Below are positions 34,832 to 44,599 of a DNA stretch of 64,000 nt, piece by piece (the first letter of the stretch is position 1; every line of letters starts with the position of its first letter). This DNA comes from SIG78 sp045585955. GTDB lineage: Bacteria > Verrucomicrobiota > Lentisphaeria > Victivallales > Victivallaceae. The position numbers were made by a program, and so were the translations under genes. The notes beneath the pieces are model-generated. The model was not told where the DNA came from. It did no database searches and worked only from the letters and a program-made list of their open reading frames with translations. The stretch is taken from positions 24,542 to 88,541 of the forward strand of contig JAZMZK010000085.1 in the NCBI GenBank assembly GCA_045585955.1, read 5' to 3'.

Positions 34832-37800
34832 TTATTCCACATAAACTATCATATATCCGCTTAAAGTACTGCCGGGAATCACCACTTTGGCAAATTCGCC
34901 CTTGCGTTCAAGCTTCAAGGCTTTTCTGCCGGGGAAATCCGGCGATACTGCATAGGCAGTTTTACCGGGGTGCTTTACAGTGAAACTCATGGTTTCTTTG
35001 ATGGGCTCAAAAATGTTTTTGGGCGGTACCGACGGCACGATGTCGCCTTTTTTATAATTGGATTTTGTGGCATTAAGGAAGTGTGCCGCCAAACTCTTGT
35101 TCTTAACTGTGTAAAGCGAAGTTATAACTTGTTCCGGAACATTTTCAGTCTGCCAGACAAAGTGATCGGCTGCAACCTGCCGGATGATCTGCATTACCAG
35201 ATCGTCATTTTCTCTGCTGTAAGCAAATTTGAACGGTTTTTTGCTGGTTACTTCGTATGCCGCCGAGCGGTTGCCGAAAGCTGCCGGCGAAAAATAGACT
35301 TTGCCTTTACCCAATTTGTGACAGAGCAAGCCGGGGACAGTTTTTTTATTGGCCAGCACCAGCTCCCAAATCACCTGAAGTTTCGGTGAATATTTGTACT
35401 GCACATAATAGCCGCCGCCATTGAAAATGGTTTTGCCGTCAGCTTTGCTGCGGACAAAAGAAAATTTGCTGCTGGAACTTTTGCTGTATTGCGAGTTATC
35501 CAACAGATATTTGCCTACCGGCCACGCTTTATGTTTTTGTGCGATCTCATTATAAAATCCGGCAAAGTTCGATAAATAGACCGTTCCGCCATTTTCCACA
35601 AACTTGCGGATAAGTTTAACATCGCTTTCACGCATGGCAGTAGCGTTGTTGACAAACAATACCTTATATTTGCCGAGTATTTCAGGAGTCAAACCTTCTT
35701 CAAAAATGAATTCGTGGGGAATGTGCTTGAGGTTCATAACCTGCGAAAAACCCATCACATCCGGTTCGGCAGAGGCACTTTTGTTGCAGTCGCGGCTGTA
35801 ATTGGAAAAGAGCATGGCGATTTGGGCTGCACTCCGGCTGGCAGTTTTATCCATATTCCCGGCAGCTGTATCAAACAACCGGTAGTTGGGTTTGCCTTCG
35901 GGACAATGTACCCCGCTCATCTCCCAGGTGGTTTGGGCGTTGAGGTTGTTCATTGCCCAGCCGAAATACATTATATCCCAGTTCAGCGAATCGCTGTAAA
36001 CTAAGCCGAATACCGGCAGTCCGTAAACATTTTTATACATGTTTTTCATTTTCCGGAAACAAGCCACGCTGCGGTAACTGGCAAAGATGTTGCGGCTCAT
36101 TATTTCCGTACCCACAAAATCCCATGCCCGGGCAAACTGTTCCATGCTGCTGCCCATGCCTTTGCTGGCGTAATAAGAATACATACCGTAATGGGTGGTG
36201 TAACCGATAAAGACCAGATCGGGTTTGACCGATTTTATTTCGTTGCGTAATGCCACCCAGAAATCTCCGATGGCTTTCATCCGCCACGCTATCCAGGTAC
36301 GCCACAAAGCTGAACTTTCGTTAAACATATGCTTGTTGGTTTCGTCAGCGGGGAGCACCCAGTTGGTATCCTGCGTGAATTTGATGCGGCACCAGGCACA
36401 GCCGCAGAAGTTTTTGCCGTGAAAACTCACTTCATCGACCATAAGCCCGTCAATATTGGTAGCTTTTATGTGCCGCAGGACTGAATCAAAAAATACTCTG
36501 CGGGTAACCGGATTGCTGGGGCAGATACCCCGGGCAGGCAGAGCTGCATCGACCGTGTATTGCAGTTGATCCATTCTTTCGGTCATTACCCGGAAGCCGC
36601 TGTCGCACTGCCACAAAAGCGAAAAATCCCAGTGGTCGATAAACTTCATATTGTGTTTATGCCCTTCGGCAACGATCCGGGCAACCATTTTTTCCACCCG
36701 GTCAATGTGATGCGGATAGGTGTGGCGGGAAAGCAATCCGTTGATGATCACGGCATCTATCTTATCCTTTTTCAATTCCAAAATACGCCGTTCAACGGCT
36801 CCGGGTGCGGCAAATTCAGCAAAGGACCCGTTGTTGCTGGTGCCCCAGCTGCCCAGCATAGCGCCGTACCGCCAGTCTTTGCCGGGTTGAAACTTGGCGT
36901 GACTGGTAGGATAGGTGAGCGCTTTGCGTTTACCTGTCATCTCCTTGCCGGGCACGGGCAGGGGATAACTTGCGATATTTACATTATAGCGTGGTTCGGT
37001 AAGGTAGTGCCCGCTCTGGAACATTACTGCCGGGTGCGGCCCTTTATGACTGACCCAGAACCCCCGGCGGAAGGAGAAATCTTCGGCAGAAGCCTGTAAA
37101 AGCTGATCGTTGACCGTCGAAATCTGCCAATCGCCGGAAAAGGTGATGGCAGCTTCGCCGTTTTCGATCCAGCAGGGTATGGAAATGGTAGTAACGGTAT
37201 TGGGGTTGGCTTTAAGATTTTTGATAAATTCTTTGCCGTTTATGGCTATATTCATAGCGTTTACCGGTTTATCATAAGCTGGTACCAGAAAACTTATCAG
37301 GTGCATGCCGCTGCGGAGGCGGCTCATGGTGAATGTTGCAGGTTTATCCGATTTAGCCGCACTGTAAACAGCTCCAGTGGGGTGCTTGCTTATTACGGTT
37401 ATATTACTTGCATCTTCCCATCCGGCTTTGCGGGCTCCGTTGTACTCCATAGTACCGATATTGGTGTAGATCTCGCCGGGATTTTCAGCTGCCACACTGT
37501 ACTGGCGATCAGGTTTGAGTTCCGAAAAATAACTGTAACGGCGGACGGCGTGGCGCCGGTCGTAATCAGCAGCAGTGCCTTCATATATCTGCATCTTGCC
37601 GGTGTTGGAGCCGCCGTAAAATCTGGGGGCGTACCCCAGAATGATATGCAGTTCTCTGCCCTGCTTCTGGAATCCCCACAAACTCAATATACCGTTGGGC
37701 GGATAATCGCTGTAAAAATCGTTGACCCCTTCCGGACTGCAGTCGATGACAATTTTCTTTTTGCCGTCTGGGGATTCCAAGGCGATCTGCCGGATTGAGA

Positions 37801-38296
37801 GAGCGTGTTGGATGCCGGTTTTAAGTATGTTGCCGTCTTTCGGATTTTCCGGCATTACGCCTGAAATATGCTGGGCGCGGGATACCCTGTCGCAGACCGC
37901 AGTGTATTTCCAGTTGGCAAAGTCTGCATAGTTGAATTTTACGGTATAGGTTTTAGCTTTGCCATTTGCCCCCGGCGTGTATGCCGGAACGAAGAGCTGA
38001 AAAGATATTTCAACTTCCTTACCGCCATCTTTTACGGCAATTTCCCGCCGGTAAGCAAGCTGGTTCTTTTCGCCGAAGTGATTTATTACATCGTGTTTGC
38101 CGATTTTTTCATTGCGTTTTTCTGAACCGGCAAAACCGTTTTGCTCCAGATAGTTGAATTTTTCGCCGATCACTAACGGTTTACCTCTCCAGGAGATTTG
38201 CAAATCTTCCTGATTGGTTACAGTAAATGGCGTATTGGCTGACAATGACCAACCGGCAAGCATTGCTGAAAATAATCCGACAGAAAATTTTTTCAT
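34832..38296 (-). CDS. Secreted GH42-like / beta-galactosidase-trimerisation-type glycosidase
   Basis: The protein has 1154 residues with a signal peptide (VGLFSAMLAGWSLSANT). The first half is beta-rich. From about residue 480 a TIM-barrel region appears (AVERRILELKKDKIDAVIINGLLSR, HNMKFIDHWDFSLLW, then TNIDGLMVDEVSFHGKNFCGCAWC, where the Asp-Glu is a plausible catalytic acid and the Cys cluster may bind metal). After the barrel, YKVLFVNNATAMRESDVKLIRKFVENGGTVYLSNF matches the beta-galactosidase trimerisation (glutamine-amidotransferase-like) domain. This order suggests a GH42-related enzyme, but I cannot name a family. It is the first gene of the operon with the GH16 enzyme. Confidence 0.65.
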   Translation of the reverse strand: MKKFSVGLFSAMLAGWSLSANTPFTVTNQEDLQISWRGKPLVIGEKFNYLEQNGFAGSEKRNEKIGKHDVINHFGEKNQLAYRREIAVKDGGKEVEISFQLFVPAYTPGANGKAKTYTVKFNYADFANWKYTAVCDRVSRAQHISGVMPENPKDGNILKTGIQHALSIRQIALESPDGKKKIVIDCSPEGVNDFYSDYPPNGILSLWGFQKQGRELHIILGYAPRFYGGSNTGKMQIYEGTAADYDRRHAVRRYSYFSELKPDRQYSVAAENPGEIYTNIGTMEYNGARKAGWEDASNITVISKHPTGAVYSAAKSDKPATFTMSRLRSGMHLISFLVPAYDKPVNAMNIAINGKEFIKNLKANPNTVTTISIPCWIENGEAAITFSGDWQISTVNDQLLQASAEDFSFRRGFWVSHKGPHPAVMFQSGHYLTEPRYNVNIASYPLPVPGKEMTGKRKALTYPTSHAKFQPGKDWRYGAMLGSWGTSNNGSFAEFAAPGAVERRILELKKDKIDAVIINGLLSRHTYPHHIDRVEKMVARIVAEGHKHNMKFIDHWDFSLLWQCDSGFRVMTERMDQLQYTVDAALPARGICPSNPVTRRVFFDSVLRHIKATNIDGLMVDEVSFHGKNFCGCAWCRIKFTQDTNWVLPADETNKHMFNESSALWRTWIAWRMKAIGDFWVALRNEIKSVKPDLVFIGYTTHYGMYSYYASKGMGSSMEQFARAWDFVGTEIMSRNIFASYRSVACFRKMKNMYKNVYGLPVFGLVYSDSLNWDIMYFGWAMNNLNAQTTWEMSGVHCPEGKPNYRLFDTAAGNMDKTASRSAAQIAMLFSNYSRDCNKSASAEPDVMGFSQVMNLKHIPHEFIFEEGLTPEILGKYKVLFVNNATAMRESDVKLIRKFVENGGTVYLSNFAGFYNEIAQKHKAWPVGKYLLDNSQYSKSSSSKFSFVRSKADGKTIFNGGGYYVQYKYSPKLQVIWELVLANKKTVPGLLCHKLGKGKVYFSPAAFGNRSAAYEVTSKKPFKFAYSRENDDLVMQIIRQVAADHFVWQTENVPEQVITSLYTVKNKSLAAHFLNATKSNYKKGDIVPSVPPKNIFEPIKETMSFTVKHPGKTAYAVSPDFPGRKALKLERKGEFAKVVIPGSTLSGYMIVYVE

Positions 38297-38353
38297 CTTG
38301 ATTTTATCCTGACTTTTTTTTGTTTTTTACTGGTATTGATCATACATGGGAGT

Positions 38354-38382
38354 AATTTACACCAGTATTGTGTGTAATGCAA
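38354..38382 (-). promoter_or_regulatory. Candidate promoter for the 1154-aa protein / GH16 operon
   Basis: Read on the - strand: TTGCAT, a 17-nt spacer, then TAAATT, about 58 nt before the start codon. Just upstream are further TTGCA motifs (38388-38417), arranged as a repeat of TTGCAG-n-TTGCAT, which may bind an activator. Confidence 0.4.
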
Positions 38383-38488
38383 CAAATCTGCAATAAAATA
38401 AAATGCAAGAACTGCAAGAGATCTGGGGTGTGCGTTTACTTTTACAATCGTCAGCTGGTAAAATTCAGAGTTTTTTTATTTTTTTTAC

Positions 38489-38517
38489 TTGACTTTTATT
38501 TAGTTTTATAGTATACT
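38489..38517 (+). promoter_or_regulatory. Strong sigma70-type promoter for the phosphatase-lacI transcript
   Basis: TTGACT, exactly 17 nt, then TATACT. This near-consensus promoter lies 52 nt before the ATG at 38569 and is one of the best matches in the window. Confidence 0.75.
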
Positions 38518-38536
38518 TGTTTAAGACAAAAACAAG
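38516..38536. promoter_or_regulatory. Dyad overlapping the transcription start (candidate operator)
   Basis: CTTGTTT and AAACAAG are perfect inverted repeats with a 7-nt centre, beginning in the -10 box and covering the expected start site. This is where a repressor would act; the LacI-type regulator two genes downstream is the obvious candidate. Confidence 0.5.
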
Positions 38537-38568
38537 GGGTTGTTTTTTTGTGAGATGGAAAATAAATA

Positions 38569-39585
38569 ATGGAACAAAGTACACAGATAATAGAATTGAT
38601 TGCTCCTGAAGCCGGAGAAACTGTTTTTCTCCATGCTCCGGAACAGCTGGCGTTCTTTGAATCTGCCAGTCGTTTTGTGCCGCATGAAGCCGATCCAACT
38701 CCCAATAAAATGGATTTTTCTTGCTCCATGCCGGTAAGATTTCGCTGGAAAGCTGCGGGCAGGGCAGTGCTGGCTATCAGCGAAAATGCAAATTTGAGCA
38801 AAGCAGCGATCTATACAGGCATAAACGATTGCCGGGTTTATAATCTTCTGCCGGGTAAAAGATATTATTTCCAAATCCAATGCGGTGAAATTGTTTCAGA
38901 GATTCGCAGTTTTTCAATAGCAATGGAGCTGCCCCGGGTCATAAGTGTACCCAATGTAAGTAATGTTCGTGATTGCGGCGGCTGGCACTTAAACAATGGA
39001 AAACGCTATAAATTCAACATGCTCTATCGTGGAGCGCAGTTTGAACCATGGACAGTTCTGCCCCACGGTTGCGGGATCAATGCCGAAGGCGAAAAACTTT
39101 TTAAGGCATTGAAAATAAAAACCGAACTGGATCTGCGGGCTGATGGTGAAGACTTTTTTCAATCCTCCAATATGCTTTACTGTAAGATTCCTTCCACAGC
39201 ATATGCCACCTGGCAGGAAGAAGGGATTTTTTCTGCGGAAGCTATGGAGCAAATTCGCAAAATATTTATCTTGCTTGCTGATAAACTGGTTTATCCCGTG
39301 TACTTTCACTGTCAGGGCGGCGGCGACCGCACCGGTACGCTGGCTTTTCTGCTGGGAGCTATGCTGGGGATGAGTTACGAAGATTTGCTTACCGATTACG
39401 AATTCAGCAACCTGTCAGTTTCCGGCGAGCGGATACGCTGGTCAACAGTGTGGCAGGCGTTTGAAAAGAAGTTGCAAACCTTTGCTCCCGGCGAAAGCGT
39501 GCAAACTCAAGTAACCAATTATCTCTATCAATGCGGTATAAGTGATTTGCTGCTTGATAAAATAAAAAATATTCTTACGGAGTAA
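38569..39585 (+). CDS. Tyrosine/serine protein-phosphatase family protein (Y_phosphatase3 type)
   Basis: The protein has 338 residues. The N-terminal about 115 residues look like a fibronectin-type sandwich (VRFRWKAAGRAVLAISEN, YNLLPGKRYYFQIQCGE). The C-terminal domain starts VPNVSNVRDCGGW and has LYRGAQFEPW, ELDLRADGEDF and the P-loop HCQGGGDRTG near residue 246, the Cys-x5-Arg phosphatase motif. Its relatives dephosphorylate phosphotyrosine or phosphoinositides; some act on small phosphorylated metabolites. No signal peptide is evident, so it should be cytoplasmic. It is followed after 3 nt by the lacI-type gene, so the two are co-transcribed from the 38489 promoter. Confidence 0.82.
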   Translation: MEQSTQIIELIAPEAGETVFLHAPEQLAFFESASRFVPHEADPTPNKMDFSCSMPVRFRWKAAGRAVLAISENANLSKAAIYTGINDCRVYNLLPGKRYYFQIQCGEIVSEIRSFSIAMELPRVISVPNVSNVRDCGGWHLNNGKRYKFNMLYRGAQFEPWTVLPHGCGINAEGEKLFKALKIKTELDLRADGEDFFQSSNMLYCKIPSTAYATWQEEGIFSAEAMEQIRKIFILLADKLVYPVYFHCQGGGDRTGTLAFLLGAMLGMSYEDLLTDYEFSNLSVSGERIRWSTVWQAFEKKLQTFAPGESVQTQVTNYLYQCGISDLLLDKIKNILTE

Positions 39586-39588
39586 AGT

Positions 39589-40611
39589 ATGGTAAGTTTA
39601 TCAGATATAGCCCGTGAGGTAAAGTTGAATGTTTCGGTAGTTTCCCGGGCATTGAGTCCCAACCCGGAACAGAACGCCAAAGTTAAGCAGGAAACCCGGG
39701 AGCTTATCCGCAAGACTGCGGAACGCATGAATTATGTTCCCAACCGGCAGGCTTCATTTATGGGGCGCAAAGGCAATGCCACGATCTACTGCTTTATGCC
39801 GCTGACCAGCGACCGTCTGACGGCAGATTTGATGTATGGTATTTCGGAAGCGGCAAGGCGGGAAAATTTTCCGGTGACCTTTTTTCAAGGCAGCATGACT
39901 GAAGACTTCCGGAATTTTTTCAGTAATCTGGATGACAGCAGTCACAGCGGGGTCATATCCTTCCCGTCGCTGGCGCTTTCAGACGATCTTAAAGATATGC
40001 TGAAAATTTACGCTCAACGCCGGAAAACGCTGGTATTGCTCAATGCCAATACCAATTCAGCTAAAGGTATGCTGGAAGATGAATACAGCTCCATAACTCA
40101 ACTTATTATGGACGATGCTTATGGCGGCAGATTGGCGGCACAGCATTTGTACGAACAGGGCTGCCGGAAGTTTTATTTCACCTATTTACCCGGTCAGCCG
40201 TTCCGGCACCGTTTGAAAGGTTTTCAGGAGTTTTTAGCAGAAAAAGGCATTGAAGTAAGTTCTTTTGATAAACCCGAAGCGTTGAAAAATGCCGTTGCAG
40301 GTAATGAAAAAGTAGGCATTTACGCCGACCGGGATGTGCATGCACTTAATGTACTTATCCATTTGGCACATCTGGGGATAACGCCCGGAGAGCGGGTGCT
40401 GCTGGTGGGCAACGACGATAAACAGCAGAGCCGCTTTTCGGTGCCGACTCTGACTACGGTGCATCAGCCCATGCGGGAAGAAGGGGCATTGGCGGTAAAA
40501 AAACTGATCAATCTGATTTTTGGTGTTGAAGAAAAAAATGAATTTATCAAACCACATTTGCTCGTGCGGCAAAGTTCCGGCAATTGGGGCGATGAATACA
40601 TCATCAGTTAA
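39589..40611 (+). CDS. LacI-family transcriptional regulator
   Basis: The protein has 340 residues. The N-terminal helix-turn-helix and hinge (SLSDIAREVKLNVSVVSRALS, then IRKTAERMNYVPNRQA) are classical LacI. A type I periplasmic-binding-protein-like effector domain follows (MYGISEAARRENFPV, DDAYGGRLAAQHLYEQGCRKFYF, LLVGNDDKQQSRFSVPTLTTVHQPM). It probably senses a sugar released by the neighbouring glycosidases and controls this locus (inference). ACGGAG precedes the ATG. A pseudopilin gene follows after 56 nt. Confidence 0.92.
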   Translation: MVSLSDIAREVKLNVSVVSRALSPNPEQNAKVKQETRELIRKTAERMNYVPNRQASFMGRKGNATIYCFMPLTSDRLTADLMYGISEAARRENFPVTFFQGSMTEDFRNFFSNLDDSSHSGVISFPSLALSDDLKDMLKIYAQRRKTLVLLNANTNSAKGMLEDEYSSITQLIMDDAYGGRLAAQHLYEQGCRKFYFTYLPGQPFRHRLKGFQEFLAEKGIEVSSFDKPEALKNAVAGNEKVGIYADRDVHALNVLIHLAHLGITPGERVLLVGNDDKQQSRFSVPTLTTVHQPMREEGALAVKKLINLIFGVEEKNEFIKPHLLVRQSSGNWGDEYIIS

Positions 40612-40667
40612 ATGATAGCAGTATTGAAACGAGAGCTTAAAAAATGCAAGTAAAGAGGATGGATTTG

Positions 40668-41444
40668 ATGAGAAAAGCAAAAGTTTTGTCTGGAACCGGA
40701 TGTGTAAATCAGAATGATTTTACATTGATAGAATTGTTGGTCGTTATAGCGATAATTGCTATTCTTGCAGCGATGCTGCTGCCGGCACTTTCTTCAGCCA
40801 GAGAGTCGGCAAAAATGGCTCAATGCTCCTCTAATATGAAACAAATGGGTTTGGCATTACATCTGTACGCCAGCGATCAGCAGGATCATTTCCCGAACAG
40901 CCCCGGCAAAAGCGGTTTGGCTGCCGGCAACACTGACTGCGGAGGTTATCTATATTACATTAAAGCGTTTCAAAATTGGGGTGCCGGTTACAAAAATACC
41001 TGGTGGAACAATCAGCTGGTGGATTATGTGGGCAACCGCAATATGATGTATTGTCCCAGTGCGGAAATCAATCCGGCAACCAATATGGATGATTTCAACG
41101 GTGCCTTCGGCGGCAGCAACTATGCTTACAACGGTTTGATGACCTCGCCGGATAAAGATGGAAATTCATTTGCCTGTACCACCGGTAAATTGGACAACCC
41201 TTCTGATACAGGTGTGTTTTCAGAACGCAGCGAAATTTACAGCACACGCATCTATCTGAGCCCCACTAAAAACCGTGGATATAAAGCCGGTTACACTACG
41301 ATCAATAATTGTCACCAAAATAAAACTCTTGGCAATGTATGCTGCGGCGACGGTTCGGTGCAAGTTGTGAAAAATGTTACACAAATCACTACCGGCAACG
41401 ATAACCGGGTTCGTGGATTTTATGATCTTACAAAGGAGAATTGA
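40668..41444 (+). CDS. Pseudopilin-like secreted protein (prepilin N-terminal methylation domain)
   Basis: The protein has 258 residues. The leader peptide is followed by FTLIELLVVIAIIAILAAML (starting near residue 18) and LPALSSARESAK, a typical pseudopilin helix, then a variable domain with several Cys residues (CSSNMKQ, YCPSAE, CHQNK, CCGDG). The residue before the processed Phe is Asp instead of the usual Gly. Three in-frame ATGs exist; ATG 40668 is chosen because GAGG lies at the right distance. The stop is 3 nt from the next start, and the next gene's AAAGGAG lies inside this gene, so the pseudopilin and the 1040-aa protein are translated together. Confidence 0.88.
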   Translation: MRKAKVLSGTGCVNQNDFTLIELLVVIAIIAILAAMLLPALSSARESAKMAQCSSNMKQMGLALHLYASDQQDHFPNSPGKSGLAAGNTDCGGYLYYIKAFQNWGAGYKNTWWNNQLVDYVGNRNMMYCPSAEINPATNMDDFNGAFGGSNYAYNGLMTSPDKDGNSFACTTGKLDNPSDTGVFSERSEIYSTRIYLSPTKNRGYKAGYTTINNCHQNKTLGNVCCGDGSVQVVKNVTQITTGNDNRVRGFYDLTKEN

Positions 41445-41447
41445 TAT

Positions 41448-44400
41448 ATGTTGAACAACAGAAAATTGTTGGCGGCCTTGCTGGCTGCCGGTGTAAGTGC
41501 TACGGCATCTGCCGGAATGTTTGAACTTTTTGACAAAATGCCCATCAACGGCAAACTGCGTACCGGGGCGGAATTGATCAAGCCCGGCGGGCAGGATGGC
41601 ATCGGTGCTTTGAAAATCACCGGTAACGGCAAAGGCGCCCAATACGGTTACAGCTATTGGTTCAAAGTTGAACCGGGCAAAGAATACGGCATGAGTTTTG
41701 CTTATGCTGCCAGTGCCAAATTGGGGCTCCCGGGCAACGGTGCAGCGGTGGTAATGGTCAACTTTGCCAACGATAAAAAAGTTGTCAACCCAAAAAATAC
41801 CAAAAGTTTCTCGCTTGCTCCCACCCGGGGCGAATGGAAACACCGGCAGATAACGGCTGTTGCTCCGGAAGGGGCAGTGTGGGGAGAAATGGTGATCCGT
41901 TTTATCAAAGTACCGGCAAGCGAGCATATTATTATCGACAACTTCCGCTGGGCACCCACGGCAGGCGATAAAAACTTTTTCAATGCCCGCAAGCTGGATA
42001 CGATTTTTGACAACTGGGTGTTCCTCGGTCAGCAGCACTTTGAACACTACATTCTCGGCAAAAGTGCCAAGGTGGTCATGGAGTGGAAAAAAGCCAAAGC
42101 CGGTGAATCCTTTTTGCAGATCAATGGCGACGGCAAAAAAATGCAGTACCCCTTTAAGATCGAAAACCTCACCGTTACCGGCGACCGCAACTACCGTTTC
42201 AGCTGTTGGATCAAGACCACCAAGCACTTTAAAAGCGGTATCAAGCTGTTTATGTTTACTTGCTACGATAAAAAGGGCAAAGTGCTTGGGCAGCCCCGCA
42301 AGTCGGTGTGGTTCACCAACGGCGAGTGGCAGGAACTGGTATTTGACTTCACTACTCCGGCAAAGACAGAAAAGCTGGATATCTGGTTCAACTTGCGGCA
42401 TTTCCCCCAAGAAGCAGAAATCTGCATTGACCAGCTGAAGTTTGAAGAAGGCTCCGTCGGCCCCGAAATGCGTCAAAGTTTTGAACCATCGCAAAAGACT
42501 ATGACCATAGCTTGTCCGGTGCTGGGCGATCTGGGTGAAGACAGCGTTGCCAAAACTGTTTTTACAATTACTGATAAATCCGGCAAAACGGTTAAAGTTA
42601 TTGAAGATAAAAGCTACAAACCTTTGACAATCAGCGTAAATGAATTTGCCGACGGCGAATACCGCATCAAAGCCGATGTGCATTTGAAGTCCGGTAAAGT
42701 TATGAGTACCACGCCCCGGCGTTATGGTATTTACAAAAATCCTTACTGGGCAAACAACAAAATTGGCGAAATTGCCGATAGTGCAGCAGCTCCTGCTCCG
42801 TGGAAAGATTTGACTCTTACCGGCAGTAGTGTGCAGACTTGGAACGGTAAATTTGATTTTACACCCGCTCTGGGAATAGCTCAAATCACTGACAAAGACG
42901 GTAATAAACTTTTGAAAAAGCCGCTTACTCTTGCTGTCAACGGCAAAGCTGTTCAGGCGGCGGGCAAAATAAAGTGGAACTTCGGCAAAGCCCGTACTTC
43001 GGCAACCGTTCCGGTTAAGGGCGAAGGATGGAGCGGCAAACTTGATATGCAAATCGACTATATCGGATTTGTCCGCTACGGAATTGTGTTTGACGGCAAA
43101 TCCAATACTATCAACGATTTCAAGGTAAATTACACCTTGAACGAAGCCGAATTTATCCACCGTGCCGATGCCAGCTGGTCAGATGTGGGTGCAGTGGACT
43201 TGACCACCAAAAAATCCTACACCACCAAACACCGTTACCACGAAGTGATTTTCGGGACAGTTGATCGCGGCTTGATCTGGTATGCACCTATGCTTTACCC
43301 TGCCGGGGACAACTTTGAAAATGTGGTTACTTCTGGTAATATCAATGGCGAATTTGTTATGAGCTTGGTCAATAAGCCCTTGCAGCTCAAAGGTAAATCT
43401 CATAAAATGGAATTTGCCATTTGTGCATACCCCACCCGTCCGGCGGGGGATTATTGGAAGAAACTGCGTTTTCGTGCCGGAAAGAAATACCGCAACTTTG
43501 ATGTAATGAGCAGTATGAAATCCATGGCGTATTGCGGATTGCCCGCCAGCAGAGATGATAAACTTACGCAGCATCAGCTTTCAAGTATGCCTGAAGGCAG
43601 CGTAATGACTCTTTATCAGATCCCGTTCTACATTACTGATTTTATGCCCGAGTTCCGCTACTTTGAAAAAGAGTGGACCGGTTATCCCGCCCGCTACTAC
43701 AACCTTAAAGCGTGGAAAAATGAACCCAACGCCAAGATGCGCAAGTGTGATCCGCGGGCAATGCTCTGGCACGATTTGTATTGCTATATGATGTATAATT
43801 ACCTCAAGAAATTTCCGTGGGGCGGTTTCTATTACGACTGCTACGGCTCCGACCTTTACAGCAAAAATGGTGTAAGTATGCACCCCACATTTGAAGTCCG
43901 CAAGTTTCACGAAAGAGTTTACCTGACCGGCAAGAGTGTCAATAAGGATTTCTTTACCATTACTCACATGGGAGCCCAGCAGGGATGTACTTCCATGCCC
44001 TTTACCGATGTGGCGCTTATGGGCGAACAGTACCGGGCACAGTGTATGCAAAACGATTATGTGCTGGACTTCCTTACTTTGAACGAATTCCGGTTTGAAA
44101 ATGCAGTAAATATGGGTCCCGACCGCATGTTCCTGCCCCAGTACCGGCAGGTGGATAAAGTCAACAGTCCGGTGCTTGCCGCCCACAATGTGGCGTTGGC
44201 TTTTGCCCACAAAAATATGCTTTACCCCAGCTGGATCAACGATAAAGTCAAGATGGCGTGCATGAACAAAATCAATGATTTCGGTCTGGAAAAAGCCGCT
44301 TTCCACGGTTATTGGGAAAAATCCAACCCAGCCGGGATCACCGGCAGCAACAATAATGTGAAAATCAGTTATTACAAAAATGATAAGGGGCTGTTTATCG

Positions 44401-44570
44401 TGCTTTTGAACAGCGTAAAAAGTAAACAGAGTACAAAAATCACCATGACCGGCAAATTTGCTTCGGCAAAAGTTTATAACCCCATTGATGACAGCGAAGT
44501 GGAGTTTGTCAACAAAGGAACGATCGAGTTGGGAGAGTACGCCGGTAAGTTTATTGTCGTAAAATTCTGA
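41448..44570 (+). CDS. Giant secreted protein with CBM-like N-terminus and TIM-barrel-like domain (paralogue A)
   Basis: The protein has 1040 residues with a signal peptide (KLLAALLAAGVSATASAG). Two carbohydrate-binding-like sandwiches lie at about 22-165 and 180-345 (FSCWIKTTKHFKSG, WQELVFDFTTPAKTEKLDIWFN). A central beta-rich domain follows (about 345-660), then a predicted glycosidase-like barrel (from about 665: DYWKKLRFRAGKKYRNFD, FPWGGFYYDCYGSDLYSKNG, VALMGEQYRAQCM, NMGPDRMFLPQYRQVDK) and a short C-terminal sandwich. The layout and FAICAYPTRPAG..W segment recall GH123-like proteins, but I cannot assign a family. It is clearly paralogous to the protein at 58647-61742. It probably acts on a glycan outside the inner membrane. 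Confidence 0.7.
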   Translation: MLNNRKLLAALLAAGVSATASAGMFELFDKMPINGKLRTGAELIKPGGQDGIGALKITGNGKGAQYGYSYWFKVEPGKEYGMSFAYAASAKLGLPGNGAAVVMVNFANDKKVVNPKNTKSFSLAPTRGEWKHRQITAVAPEGAVWGEMVIRFIKVPASEHIIIDNFRWAPTAGDKNFFNARKLDTIFDNWVFLGQQHFEHYILGKSAKVVMEWKKAKAGESFLQINGDGKKMQYPFKIENLTVTGDRNYRFSCWIKTTKHFKSGIKLFMFTCYDKKGKVLGQPRKSVWFTNGEWQELVFDFTTPAKTEKLDIWFNLRHFPQEAEICIDQLKFEEGSVGPEMRQSFEPSQKTMTIACPVLGDLGEDSVAKTVFTITDKSGKTVKVIEDKSYKPLTISVNEFADGEYRIKADVHLKSGKVMSTTPRRYGIYKNPYWANNKIGEIADSAAAPAPWKDLTLTGSSVQTWNGKFDFTPALGIAQITDKDGNKLLKKPLTLAVNGKAVQAAGKIKWNFGKARTSATVPVKGEGWSGKLDMQIDYIGFVRYGIVFDGKSNTINDFKVNYTLNEAEFIHRADASWSDVGAVDLTTKKSYTTKHRYHEVIFGTVDRGLIWYAPMLYPAGDNFENVVTSGNINGEFVMSLVNKPLQLKGKSHKMEFAICAYPTRPAGDYWKKLRFRAGKKYRNFDVMSSMKSMAYCGLPASRDDKLTQHQLSSMPEGSVMTLYQIPFYITDFMPEFRYFEKEWTGYPARYYNLKAWKNEPNAKMRKCDPRAMLWHDLYCYMMYNYLKKFPWGGFYYDCYGSDLYSKNGVSMHPTFEVRKFHERVYLTGKSVNKDFFTITHMGAQQGCTSMPFTDVALMGEQYRAQCMQNDYVLDFLTLNEFRFENAVNMGPDRMFLPQYRQVDKVNSPVLAAHNVALAFAHKNMLYPSWINDKVKMACMNKINDFGLEKAAFHGYWEKSNPAGITGSNNNVKISYYKNDKGLFIVLLNSVKSKQSTKITMTGKFASAKVYNPIDDSEVEFVNKGTIELGEYAGKFIVVKF

Positions 44571-44599
44571 AATCAAAACCTTTAACGAAAGGGAAACAA

